In this document: positions 17,601 through 25,344 of the stretch, piece by piece
Numbering within the stretch: position 1 is the first letter of the stretch
Layout of the letters: every line of letters starts with the position of its first letter
Assembly: GCA_964444365.1 (NCBI GenBank)
Contig: CAYUHJ010000011.1
Span: 1 to 64,000, forward strand
Direction of reading: 5' to 3'
DNA from: CAYUHJ01 sp964444365
GTDB taxonomy: Bacteria > Planctomycetota > Planctomycetia > Gemmatales > Gemmataceae
Length of the DNA: 64,000 bases
The notes under the pieces: model-generated
The model's input: only the letters and a program-made list of their open reading frames with translations
The model's database searches: none
What the model was told of the DNA's origin: nothing
Translations under genes and position numbers: made by a program

Positions 17601-17714
17601 GCCGAGTCGGCGAAGGTGGCGGCGCACCTGAAGAAGGCCGGCGACCGTCCGGAAGCCGTCCGCGATGTCGTGTGGGCCGTGCTGAACACCCGCGAATTCC
17701 TGCTCCAACACTGA
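14649..17714 (+). CDS. DUF1549/DUF1553 secreted protein with c-type heme motifs (gap near 3' end)
   Basis: This 1,021-residue frame includes a 10-N gap at 17523-17532. After a short signal region there are two Ig-like segments (PTVELASGRAECQLVVTGHF; RVVATFADGTRRDVTAIATY). Between them is a planctomycete cytochrome-like segment (QGCSGGSCHGSPQGKGGFSLSLFGYD, Cys about 124). DUF1549 follows (RRVSLDLTGLLPPP), with a CAKCHNHPF heme-type motif at 474-478, and DUF1553 forms the rest. A beta-sandwich insert near 790 (IKLWVDGKLAFDSK, LTPGRHSLLVKL) lies inside DUF1553. It probably acts in the periplasm. The function of the family is unproven. The DUF1501 and PSCyt-WD40 genes flank it, the latter 7 bases away. 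Confidence 0.88.
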   Translation: MTPFVLLLAAVAAPPPEAPTRIEVHPPTVELASGRAECQLVVTGHFPGGDVRDLTRDAKFTPDSADVFTVRDSVAVPKKDGKAQLTVAVAGKTVAVPVVVSNQSKPDPVRFRTETQAVLTKQGCSGGSCHGSPQGKGGFSLSLFGYDAAMDEENIVRGGLSRRVDLVRPADSLLLKKPLMRLPHVGGKKLAPTDAAYRVFVDWIAGGAKTDDATAPNCSGITVYPGPARILTAPHWKQQLRVVATFADGTRRDVTAIATYDSSHKDAATADDRGLVTGFKRGQAAISVRYLNHLESVHFTIVEDVPGFRWPDAPENNFIDTLVHAKLRQLRVPPSDTCDDATFLRRVSLDLTGLLPPPARTRQFLAEKTSDKRAKLVDELLASDEFARFWGNRSADLMRITARALPDGRAERFAGFLVDSYRKNTPFDKLVATILTAAGDGSEVPAANYFLAIPTGEDLTETTAQLFMGSRINCAKCHNHPFENWTQNDYYRISAVFARVKKEGDDVVLTPTGETKHPNSGQVMTPFAATAGPDAKADRRAAFAAWLTRAGNPFFARVEANRIWAGLFGRGIVDPVDDFRSTNPPANPELLDALAAEFEKSGFDRKHLIRAICASRAYQRSTATTPLNADDDVLASHALVRRLSAEQILDAVGLVTGGLKPVAELTEELKKRRGELADAEAKLNADFDKWAATAGETVAGLPWWVGGWRLAGAFGGGDKDAHAAGYAPEAPDAAGVPWEKRPAWDAVKELDLPPAAGAYYLSRSVFTKDAGTAEIVFGKDKPAIKLWVDGKLAFDSKSKEFAKLAEGVTWRVPVPLTPGRHSLLVKLTKPAGKAPQKFALTPPGGKPIAAAFSGEITELLAIPTKDRTAEQKAALMTARRDGDGKVRGLRDQIRKLDTRADYATQRPVPTDSDFLRAFGQPRRESPCSCERTAEPTVEQALQLLNGPVVSARVTAAAGXXXXKLPDDKLTEDLYLAAFARLPTAAESAKVAAHLKKAGDRPEAVRDVVWAVLNTREFLLQH
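17523..17532. other. Assembly gap (10 N)
   Basis: Ten Ns fall inside the DUF1553 domain. The placeholder length hides the true sequence. The frame continues on both sides. Confidence 1.
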
Positions 17715-17721
17715 GCCGCCC

Positions 17722-19122
17722 ATGACCCGCTTCTCACTCCTTGTCTTGCTCCTCATGGCCCCGGTCGCGTCCGCCGCGGAACCGAGCTTCTCCGCGGACG
17801 TGGCCCCCGTGCTCGCCAACCGCTGCCTGAGTTGCCACGCCGGGCAGAAGGCCCGCGGCGGGTACCACGCGAACACCTTCGCCGAACTGCTGACCGCGGG
17901 GAAGTCCGGGGAAACGCCGGTGGTGCCGGGTAAGCCGGAGAACTCCGAACTCTACCTCCGGCTCGTCGACCCCGACCCGGCGGTGCGGATGCCGCCCGAT
18001 GACACCCCGCTGTCACCGGCCGAGGCGGATGCGGTGAAGAAGTGGATCGCCGCCGGGGCGAAGTTCGACGGGCCGGACAAGACCGCCGCGGTGAGGTCGT
18101 ACCTGCCCCCGCGGGTCCACCCCGCCGCCCCGGACAAGTACCCGGCCCCGCTGCCGGTGTTCGCGGTCGCGTTCGCCCCGGACGGCTCCGAACTGGCTGT
18201 CGGCGGCGTCAACGAAGTCACGGTCTGGGACGCGAAGTCCGGCAAGCTCGTCCGCCGGCTGCCGGGTTTCCCGGACCGCATCCAGGCCCTCGCGTACTCC
18301 GCGGACGGCAAGAAACTCCTCGTCGGCGGCGGAACGCCTGGCGAGTACGGGGAAGTCGCGGTCGCCGACCCGAGCAAGCCCGGCCCGCGGAAAGTGCTCG
18401 GCGTCTTCGACGACCTCGTCCTCGGCGTGGCGTTCTCCGCGGATGAGTCCGCGGTCGCCGCGGGCGGGGCCGACCGCTCCGTCCGCGTCTACTCCGCCGC
18501 GGACGGCAAGGAACGCTGGCGGGCCGGGTTCCACGCGGACTGGGTGACCGGCGTGGCGTTCAGCCCGGACGGCAAGTACGTCGCGTCCAGCAGCAAGGAC
18601 CGCACGGTAAAGGTGCTGGAGGCGGGGACGGGGAAGATCTACACGACGTACAACGGCCACCGCCGGCAGTTCGGCTCGCACACCGGACAGTTCGAGGTGT
18701 CGGCCGTCGCGTTCGATGCGGCCGGGAACGCGTACTCGGCCGGGGCCGGGAACGCGGTCCGCGTCTGGCAGCCGGAAAAGGCCCACGACGAGAACGGCAG
18801 CGCGATCGACATGGAAGCCCGGTTCGCCAAGGACGGGCACACGAAGTACCTGGACTACACGTCGGCCCGCCCGGTGTTCGCGCTGGCCCTGGCTGGCGGC
18901 AAGGTCTACACGGCGTCCGGGGACGGCAAGGTCCGCGAACACGACCCCGCCACGAAGACAGTGACGCGCGAGTACCCCGGGGGCAGGGACTGGCTGTACG
19001 CCGTCTCCGCGAAGGCGAACCGCGTCGCCGCCGCCGGGTTCGACGGCAAGGTCCGGGTGTGGAACGCCGCGACGGGGGAGGTCGTGGCGACGTTCGCGGC
19101 CGTTCCGGGGCTCCCGAACTGA
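17722..19122 (+). CDS. PSCyt1 cytochrome-like plus WD40 beta-propeller secreted protein
   Basis: This 466-aa protein has a signal peptide (MTRFSLLVLLLMAPVASAAE). A planctomycete-type cytochrome c domain follows (residues about 20-115), with CLSCH at 35-39 and the distal Met region PAVRMPPDDTPLSPAEADAVKKWIAAGAK. From about 145 to the end there are WD40 repeats (FAVAFAPDGSELAVGG, GVAFSPDGKYVASSSKDRTVKVLEAG and others), probably one full propeller. It starts 7 bases after the DUF1549/1553 stop, so the two are cotranscribed. A membrane- or envelope-associated redox or scaffold role is plausible but unproven. Confidence 0.88.
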   Translation: MTRFSLLVLLLMAPVASAAEPSFSADVAPVLANRCLSCHAGQKARGGYHANTFAELLTAGKSGETPVVPGKPENSELYLRLVDPDPAVRMPPDDTPLSPAEADAVKKWIAAGAKFDGPDKTAAVRSYLPPRVHPAAPDKYPAPLPVFAVAFAPDGSELAVGGVNEVTVWDAKSGKLVRRLPGFPDRIQALAYSADGKKLLVGGGTPGEYGEVAVADPSKPGPRKVLGVFDDLVLGVAFSADESAVAAGGADRSVRVYSAADGKERWRAGFHADWVTGVAFSPDGKYVASSSKDRTVKVLEAGTGKIYTTYNGHRRQFGSHTGQFEVSAVAFDAAGNAYSAGAGNAVRVWQPEKAHDENGSAIDMEARFAKDGHTKYLDYTSARPVFALALAGGKVYTASGDGKVREHDPATKTVTREYPGGRDWLYAVSAKANRVAAAGFDGKVRVWNAATGEVVATFAAVPGLPN

Positions 19123-19225
19123 TCCCCGTTCCGCGGGTTGGTCCCCCTGCACCACCCGACGCCCCCGCGAGGCGGGTCGACCGTCGGTCCGACAGAGCGA
19201 CGCAGAGATTCAAGTTCGGGCGATT

Positions 19226-19327
19226 CATTAGGTCACTCGCTCCGCGAGTGACTGCGCGTCAGCACTCGAAAACGAGTGATGCGTTCTCGGGACATGAGCC
19301 CGCAACTCGCGGAGCGAGTTGCCTACT
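19226..19327. repeat. MITE-like palindromic element, copy 2
   Basis: It shares ends and interior with 4918-5040 (TAGGTCACTCGCTCCGCGAG at one end, CTCGCGGAGCGAGTTGCC at the other) and carries the CTCGAAAACGAG inner palindrome. It is about 20 bases shorter, mainly because of a missing T-rich internal segment. It lies between the WD40 gene and the FlgI-like gene. Confidence 0.8.
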
Positions 19328-19365
19328 TTCACGCACTGCGTCGCCCCGGCGGTCCGATTTGCCGC

Positions 19366-19394
19366 TTGACACGTCTCTTTCTTCACGCTATTTC
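19366..19394 (+). promoter_or_regulatory. Sigma-70-like promoter of the FlgI-like gene
   Basis: TTGACA (19366-19371) is followed after exactly 17 bases by TATTTC (19389-19394). This is the best -35/-10 pair in the interval, and it leaves a leader of about 130 bases before the ATG at 19527. Confidence 0.5.
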
Positions 19395-19526
19395 CCGCCC
19401 CGATTCACGGATCACACTTGCCGTCCACGGCGGAACGCCGGCCGCGGGGGTGCCGTCACCGGCACCGGTTCGGGGGAACCGGAACCCGCACGCCGACCGC
19501 GCGGACCGCTCACAGGGGGGAACCAG

Positions 19527-21422
19527 ATGGACCGGGCATGCCGGGCCGGATTGCTCACCGTCGGCCTCCTCGCCGGGATCGCCGGCTGTCACGCGGACGC
19601 CGCCAAGACCAGCACGAGCCGGTCCCAGGCCGCCGAGGACGTCACTGAGAAGGACGCCCTCGCCACCGTCGGCCAGAAGACCGTCGTCGGCAACATGGAG
19701 CCGATCCCGGTCCACGGCGTCGGCCTCGTCTACAACCTGAAGGGGACCGGCAGCAGCCCGCCGCCGGGCGAGCATCGGGCCGCCCTCGAAAACGCGATCC
19801 TGAAGCGAAAAGGCAACCCGAAAGACCTGCTCGACGCGCCGGGGAAGACCACCTCGCTCGTCTTCGTGTCCGCCGCCATTCCGCCGGGGGCGAAGGCCGG
19901 CGACCCGCTCGACGTTCACATCACGCTGCCGCCGGGGAGCAAGACCACGAGCCTCAAGGGCGGCGTCCTGTACCCCTGCGATTTGACCAACGTCGAGTTC
20001 GCCGGCAACCTGCGGACGGCGATGGCCAACGGCGGCATGCCCACCGGCAAGGCTCCGGTTCTGGAGGGTAACACGCCGCTGACCGGGCACCGCCTCGCCG
20101 TCGCGGAAGGGCCGCTCGTGGCCGGCTCCACGGGGCCCGCGAAGGAAGGCTCCGACGAGCCGCCGCAGTTGAAGGCCGGCCGCATCTGGGGCGGGGCGAA
20201 GAACCTGCTCGACCGCCCCTACTACTTCGTGATCGCGGACGACAACCCGCAGCCCCGGCTCGCGATGGTCGCCGCCGAACGGCTGAACACCACCTTCCAC
20301 GCGGCGGGCGACGGGTTCGGCAAGATCGCGGACGCCAAGGTTCAGGGCAAGCCGCTGGTGATGACCAGCGTCCCGCCCGCGTACCGGCTCAACCACGCCC
20401 GGTTCCTGCTGGTCGCGCGGCAGGTGCCGCTCATCCCGACCGACACCGGGTCCGCGTACTACCGGCAACTCGAACACGACCTCGTCCGCCCGGAAACGAC
20501 GCTGACGGCCGCGATCAAGCTCGAAGCCCTGGGCGCGGACAGCCGCCAGTCGCTGCGGGTCGGCCTGCAGGCCGAGTCCCCGTGGGTCCGGTTCGCGTCG
20601 GCGGAGGCCCTCGCCTACCTCGGACACCCGGACGGGGCGAAGGACCTGGCGGAACTCGCCGAGAAACACCCGTCGCTGCGGTCGCACTGCCTGACGGCCC
20701 TGGCGTCGATGGACGACGCCGTGTGCCTGGACCAGCTCGTCGAACTGATGAAGAAGGGGGACGCGTCGCTGCGGTACGGCGCGTTCCACGCCCTGCGGTC
20801 CGCGGACAAGAACCACGACGCGGTGCGCGGCCGCAACATGAACAACTCGTTCTGGCTGCACCGCGTCGCGCCCGAGTCCGAGCCGATGGTCCACGTCGCG
20901 GTGGGCCAGCGGGCCGAAATCGTGGTGTACGGCACCGTCTGCCCGATGAAGGCCCCGTTCTCGTTCCCGGTGGGCAGCGAGTTCACCGTCGCCGCCAAGG
21001 AGGGGTCGGACGCCGTCACGGTCACCCGACTGACCACGAAGAACGGCGAGCCGGTCGCGGTCCCCGTCCAGTGCCGGGCCGACCTGCCGACGGTCCTCGC
21101 CGCCGTCGCCGAGATGGGCGGGACGTACACCGAGGCCGTCGAACTGATCCGCCGGGCCGAGCAAGCCGACGCCCTGACCGCGGCGGTGGCCTACGACACG
21201 ACCCCCCGCGGGCTGTCGCTGAACCAGTTGGCCCAGATCGCGCGGTCCGACCCGTCCCTGGAGCGGGCCGACCTGGAAGTCCAGCGGTCGCAGCGGGGCG
21301 ACGTGGTGCCCGCCAGCTACGAACTCCCGACCGACGCCGACGCGCTGAAGGCCAAGCCGGTCGAACCCGCCGCCGACGGCCCGGCCCTGAACCGGCAACC
21401 GGGCAAGCTGTTCGGCAAGTAA
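19527..21422 (+). CDS. FlgI-like lipoprotein with HEAT-like repeats
   Basis: This 631-aa lipoprotein starts MDRACRAGLLTVGLLAGIAGC, with the lipidated Cys at 21. Residues about 60-320 resemble flagellar P-ring protein FlgI: GVGLVYNLKGTGSSPPPGEH, then SLVFVSAAIPPGAKAGDPLDVHITLPPGSKTTSLKGGVL. A segment near 330-440 looks like HEAT/PBS repeats (AAIKLEALGADSRQSLRVGLQAESPWVRFASAEALAYLGH), and a FlgI-like C-terminal part follows. No flagellar genes are nearby. Similar FlgI paralogues occur in non-flagellar planctomycete contexts. It may form an envelope ring or scaffold; that is inference. GGGGGGAA precedes the ATG. Confidence 0.75.
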   Translation: MDRACRAGLLTVGLLAGIAGCHADAAKTSTSRSQAAEDVTEKDALATVGQKTVVGNMEPIPVHGVGLVYNLKGTGSSPPPGEHRAALENAILKRKGNPKDLLDAPGKTTSLVFVSAAIPPGAKAGDPLDVHITLPPGSKTTSLKGGVLYPCDLTNVEFAGNLRTAMANGGMPTGKAPVLEGNTPLTGHRLAVAEGPLVAGSTGPAKEGSDEPPQLKAGRIWGGAKNLLDRPYYFVIADDNPQPRLAMVAAERLNTTFHAAGDGFGKIADAKVQGKPLVMTSVPPAYRLNHARFLLVARQVPLIPTDTGSAYYRQLEHDLVRPETTLTAAIKLEALGADSRQSLRVGLQAESPWVRFASAEALAYLGHPDGAKDLAELAEKHPSLRSHCLTALASMDDAVCLDQLVELMKKGDASLRYGAFHALRSADKNHDAVRGRNMNNSFWLHRVAPESEPMVHVAVGQRAEIVVYGTVCPMKAPFSFPVGSEFTVAAKEGSDAVTVTRLTTKNGEPVAVPVQCRADLPTVLAAVAEMGGTYTEAVELIRRAEQADALTAAVAYDTTPRGLSLNQLAQIARSDPSLERADLEVQRSQRGDVVPASYELPTDADALKAKPVEPAADGPALNRQPGKLFGK

Positions 21423-21431
21423 CACCCGAGA

Positions 21432-21489
21432 GTTTCAAGTTCCAGGTTTCAAGTTTCCGCCGTGAAACTCGAAACCTGGAACTTGAAAC
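21432..21489. repeat. 26-bp inverted repeat overlapping the smc leader
   Basis: The left arm 21432-21457 (GTTTCAAGTTCCAGGTTTCA...) and right arm 21464-21489 pair at 25 of 26 positions around a 6-base loop. It fills the space between the FlgI-like stop and the smc start, ending 9 bases before the smc ATG. It could terminate upstream transcription or hide the smc ribosome site. Confidence 0.8.
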
Positions 21490-21498
21490 GTGAAGAGT

Positions 21499-24400
21499 AT
21501 GCTCACCCGTCTCGAACTCATCGGGTTCAAGTCCTTCGCCGACCGCACCCGGTTCGACTTCGCCCCCGGCGTCACCGCCGTCGTGGGGCCGAACGGGTCC
21601 GGCAAGTCCAACATCGTCGACGCCGTCCGCTGGATTCTCGGCGAACAGTCCGCCAAGAACCTCCGCGGCGGCGAGATGACCGACGTCATCTTCAACGGCT
21701 CGTCGAACCGCAAGTCCCTCGGCATGGCCGAGGTGACGATGACGTTCGACAACGCCCGCCGCCAACTCGCCGCCGACTCCGACGAGGTGCAAGTCACCCG
21801 CCGCGTCTACCGCGACGGCGAGGGTGAGTACGCGATCAACGGCAAGGGCTGCCGCCTGAAGGACGTGAAAGACCTCTTCCTCGGCAGCGGGGCGGGGCAC
21901 GGCGCGTACAGCATCATCGAGCAAGGCCGCGTCGACGCGCTGCTCGCCGCCAGCACCAAGGACCGCCGCACGATCTTCGAGGAAGCGGCCGGGATCAGCC
22001 GGTTCAAGGTGAAGAAGCTCGAAACGATCCGCAAGCTGGAGCGCGTCGACGGCGACCTGACACGGGTCCGCGACATCCTCGGCGAACTCGAAGCCCAACT
22101 CCGCACGCTGCGGTTGCAAGCCGCGAAAGCCCAGCGATTCCAGGAGTACACGACCCGCCTGCGCGACCTGCGAGTGGCAACCGGCCTCGCGGAGTTCCGC
22201 CAGCTTTCGAGGCAGCTCGAAGCGGAGGAAACCGCCCTCGCCGCGCTGAAGCACGAACTCGCCGACTCGACGGCCCGCACGGACGCCGCAGAAAAACACC
22301 TTCAGCAATTGAACTGGGACCTGTCCCGCACCGAGGACTCGCTCCGCCACCACGAGGCGAGGCTGGCCGACGCCCGGCAGCAAATCGCGTCCCAGGAATC
22401 CACGGCGAAGACCGAACGCGCCCAGACCGCGAACCTCGAAGCCGAGGTGCTGCGGCTCGCGAAACAGCGGGCCGACCTGGGGTTTCGCATCAAGGCCCTG
22501 GAAGCCGACGCGGTGAAATCGGCGGCCGATCTCGCCGCGACTTCGGAGCGGGCTGCCGCGGAAGAAGCCCGCGCCGCCGCGGCCGCCGAGGCCCTCGCCG
22601 CCGTCGGTGCCCACATCGCGGACCTCGCCCGGCGGTCGCAGGCCGACCGCGAGTTGCAGTTCGACCTCGTCGGCCGGTCGGCGAAGGCCCACTCGGACGC
22701 CGACACGAACCGCACGCAGGCCGAACGGTTGACCCGAGAGTTGCAGCGCAAGAAGGCAGACGCCGACCACGCCGCCGCCCGCTTCGACGCGATCGAGGCC
22801 GCCCTCGCGGACCTGTCCCGCTCGGACGCCGACGTCCGCAACCGCCTCGGTGACGCCCGGGTGTCACTCGCCGCGCACACGGCCGCCCGCGACGGGTTGC
22901 GAGCCCGGGCCGACGAGTTGCAAGCGGAGCTGGAAACCCTTCGCGAGCAACGCAGCGCCCTCCGCGGCCGGGCCGACGTGCTCGAAGGGTTGGAGAAGTC
23001 GCTGGAGGGCTTTGGTGCCGGCGTCCGGGCCGTCGTGCAGCGGATCGCCGCGGGCGAGTCCGAGCTGTCCGCGGGAATCCTGGGTCTGGTCGCCGACGTG
23101 CTGAGCGTCCCCCGCGAACTCGCCGCCCTCGTCGACATCGTGCTCGGGGAAACGTCGCAGCGGTTCGTGACGCGCGACCGGGACTCGCTCGCGACCGTGT
23201 TGCGGGTGCTCGGTGAAGTGCCGGGGCGCGTGGGGTTCGTGCCGCTTCTGTCTCCCTCCCCCTTGAGGGGGGAGGGTTGGGGCGGGGGTGAAAGCTCCCT
23301 CCCTGCTGAAGTCTCCACCCCCCACCCTAACCCTCCCCCGCAAGGGGGGAGGGAACCAGAAGGGTCGGGGCAGCGGTTGCCGCTCTCCCCCCCACCCATC
23401 CCCCTCTCCGCGGTCGTGCGGTCCGACCTCCCCGGCCTGGCGCACCAACTGCTCGGCGGTGTCGTCCTCGCCGACTCGCTCGCCCGCGCGCGGGAACTGG
23501 CCGCCGACTTCCCCCACCTGCGGTTCGTCACACGGGCGGGCGAATTGCTCGAACCCGACGGCTCCGTCACCGTCGGCCCGCCGCGGACGGAGGCGGGGAT
23601 TCTGTCGCGAAAGAGCGAACTCCGCGAACTTCGGGGGCAGGCGCTCGCGCTCGACGCCGCCATCCGTGACACCGAGGCGTCACAGTCCGAACTCCGGAGG
23701 GAAGCGGATTCCCACGACGCGCCGATCCGTGCCCGCGAAGCGGAAATCGCGACCCTCTCGGGCGAGGCCGGCACGCTCCGTGATCAGATCCTCGAACAGC
23801 GGCAGGTGCAGCAGCAACTCGCCGAGAAGATCGACCTGCTCGCGGCAGAGGCGGGCGTGATCGAAGGTGAACGCGCGAAAGCCGCCGCCGCCGCGGACGC
23901 CGCCGCCACCCAGGCCGCCGCCGCGGACCGCGAAGCCGCCGACGTGAAGGCCCGACTCGAACAGGCCGCCGCCGACCTGGCCGCCGCCGAGAGGGACCGC
24001 GAACGCCGGCAGCAGGACAACACCGACGCCCAGGTCGCCCTCAGTCGCGTCCGCGAACAACTCGCCGGGCTTCGCAAGAAGCGGGACGAGATCGACGCCG
24101 AGATTCGCGCCCGCCGCATCGACGGCGTCAACGCCTCGTCGTCGGAGCGGTCGGCCCGCCTGAAACTCGCCGAGTCCCGGCTCGCCACGCTTCGGGCCAC
24201 CGCCCTGGCCGCGTCCGCGTATTCGGACAAGGAAGTCCGCGAGCGACAGGTCGCCGACCTGTCCGCGTCACGGGACAAAATCCGGGCCGAGCGCGAGACG
24301 ATTCAATCGGACTTGAAGCAGACCCGCGCCGCGTGGAAGGACCGCCACGAGGCCGCCCACGCGCGGGACCTCGCGGCCAACGAACTCCGCTCCCGACGGG

Positions 24401-25155
24401 ACGCGATCGCCTCCCGCGTCCGGGACGACTACCAGATCGAACTCGCGGACCTCGGCGAGACCGCGGACCCGCCGGTCGACTCGGCCGCGGAAATCGCCGA
24501 CCTCCGCAAGAAACTCGACAAGCTCGGCAGCGTCAACCTCGACGCCCTGACAGAACTCGCAGAGGTCGAGGGCCGCGAACGCGACCTCCGCGCCCAGCAC
24601 GACGACCTCGCGGACGCCCGCAAGAAACTGCAAGGGATCATCGACCAGATCAACACCGACAGCCGCAAACTGTTCGCCGACACCCTGGCGACGATCCGCG
24701 TCCACTTCCAGGAACTGTTCCGCAAACTCTTTGCCGGCGGCATGGCGGACATCGTCCTCGAAAACGAGGCGGACATCCTCGAAAGCGGCATCGAGATCAC
24801 GGCCCGCCCGCCGGGGAAAGAGCTCCGCAGCCTGTCGCTGCTCAGCGGCGGGGAGAAGGCCCTCACGGCCGTCGCCCTGCTGCTCGCGATCTTCCACAGC
24901 AAGCCGAGCCCGTTCTGCCTGCTCGACGAGGTCGACGCGGCCATGGACGAGGCGAACACCCAACGGCTGGCCCAGGCGTTGAAGGAATTCTCCGACCGCA
25001 GCCAGTTCATCGTCATCACGCACAAGAAGCGGACGATGGCCGTCGCCGACGTGCTCTACGGGGTGACGATGCAGGAAGGCGGCGTCTCGCGGCAGGTGGC
25101 CGTCCGGTTCGAGGACTGGCCGGACGAGGGGACGGCGGCCGCGAAGGCGGCGTGA
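21499..25155 (+). CDS. smc: Chromosome segregation protein SMC, with repeat-derived hinge insert
   Basis: This 1,218-aa protein (ATG 21499; an in-frame GTG lies at 21490) is the SMC subunit of the SMC-ScpAB condensin, which folds and segregates the chromosome. Walker A is GPNGSGKS at 30-37. Long coiled coils flank the hinge (about 510-680), which ends in the VTRAGELLEPDGSVTVGPP signature. The C-terminal head carries LLSGGEKALTAVALLLAI (about 1113) and Walker B FCLLDEVDAAMD (about 1139). Residues about 586-619 are a Pro/Gly-rich stretch encoded by a palindromic element at 23254-23353, inserted in frame between FVPL and the conserved second hinge half. No scpA or scpB is adjacent. Confidence 0.95.
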   Translation: MLTRLELIGFKSFADRTRFDFAPGVTAVVGPNGSGKSNIVDAVRWILGEQSAKNLRGGEMTDVIFNGSSNRKSLGMAEVTMTFDNARRQLAADSDEVQVTRRVYRDGEGEYAINGKGCRLKDVKDLFLGSGAGHGAYSIIEQGRVDALLAASTKDRRTIFEEAAGISRFKVKKLETIRKLERVDGDLTRVRDILGELEAQLRTLRLQAAKAQRFQEYTTRLRDLRVATGLAEFRQLSRQLEAEETALAALKHELADSTARTDAAEKHLQQLNWDLSRTEDSLRHHEARLADARQQIASQESTAKTERAQTANLEAEVLRLAKQRADLGFRIKALEADAVKSAADLAATSERAAAEEARAAAAAEALAAVGAHIADLARRSQADRELQFDLVGRSAKAHSDADTNRTQAERLTRELQRKKADADHAAARFDAIEAALADLSRSDADVRNRLGDARVSLAAHTAARDGLRARADELQAELETLREQRSALRGRADVLEGLEKSLEGFGAGVRAVVQRIAAGESELSAGILGLVADVLSVPRELAALVDIVLGETSQRFVTRDRDSLATVLRVLGEVPGRVGFVPLLSPSPLRGEGWGGGESSLPAEVSTPHPNPPPQGGREPEGSGQRLPLSPPPIPLSAVVRSDLPGLAHQLLGGVVLADSLARARELAADFPHLRFVTRAGELLEPDGSVTVGPPRTEAGILSRKSELRELRGQALALDAAIRDTEASQSELRREADSHDAPIRAREAEIATLSGEAGTLRDQILEQRQVQQQLAEKIDLLAAEAGVIEGERAKAAAAADAAATQAAAADREAADVKARLEQAAADLAAAERDRERRQQDNTDAQVALSRVREQLAGLRKKRDEIDAEIRARRIDGVNASSSERSARLKLAESRLATLRATALAASAYSDKEVRERQVADLSASRDKIRAERETIQSDLKQTRAAWKDRHEAAHARDLAANELRSRRDAIASRVRDDYQIELADLGETADPPVDSAAEIADLRKKLDKLGSVNLDALTELAEVEGRERDLRAQHDDLADARKKLQGIIDQINTDSRKLFADTLATIRVHFQELFRKLFAGGMADIVLENEADILESGIEITARPPGKELRSLSLLSGGEKALTAVALLLAIFHSKPSPFCLLDEVDAAMDEANTQRLAQALKEFSDRSQFIVITHKKRTMAVADVLYGVTMQEGGVSRQVAVRFEDWPDEGTAAAKAA
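23254..23353. repeat. Palindromic GC element inserted in frame in smc
   Basis: Two terminal hairpins, CCCTCCCCC-TTGA-GGGGGGAGGG (23254-23276) and CCCTCCCCCGCAAGGGGGGA plus GGG (23331-23353), bound a larger imperfect inverted repeat (GGGTTGGGGCGGGGGTG against CACCCCCCACCCTAACCC). Its organisation closely matches the intergenic element at 51223-51316. It adds residues about 586-619 of SMC without breaking the frame. Confidence 0.85.
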
Positions 25156-25344
25156 CGACGCCAACAACGCTCAACGGACGATATACCCGAACGACCGTCC
25201 AAAACAACAGGGACACCCTTCGGCCCGCACTTCTTCTTTCGCCGCGGCGACATTATCCTGAACCCCGCCCCCGGACCGCGTGTCCGGGAATCGGCGACGC
25301 CCGTGGTAAGGGCGTGCCTGCCTCGAACGGAGTCAGCCCGTCTC

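Noticed and set aside
14628..17876. 1,082-aa minus-strand frame
   Set aside because: Antisense to the DUF1549/1553 gene, which has clear family motifs. It has no recognisable domain and runs through the N gap.
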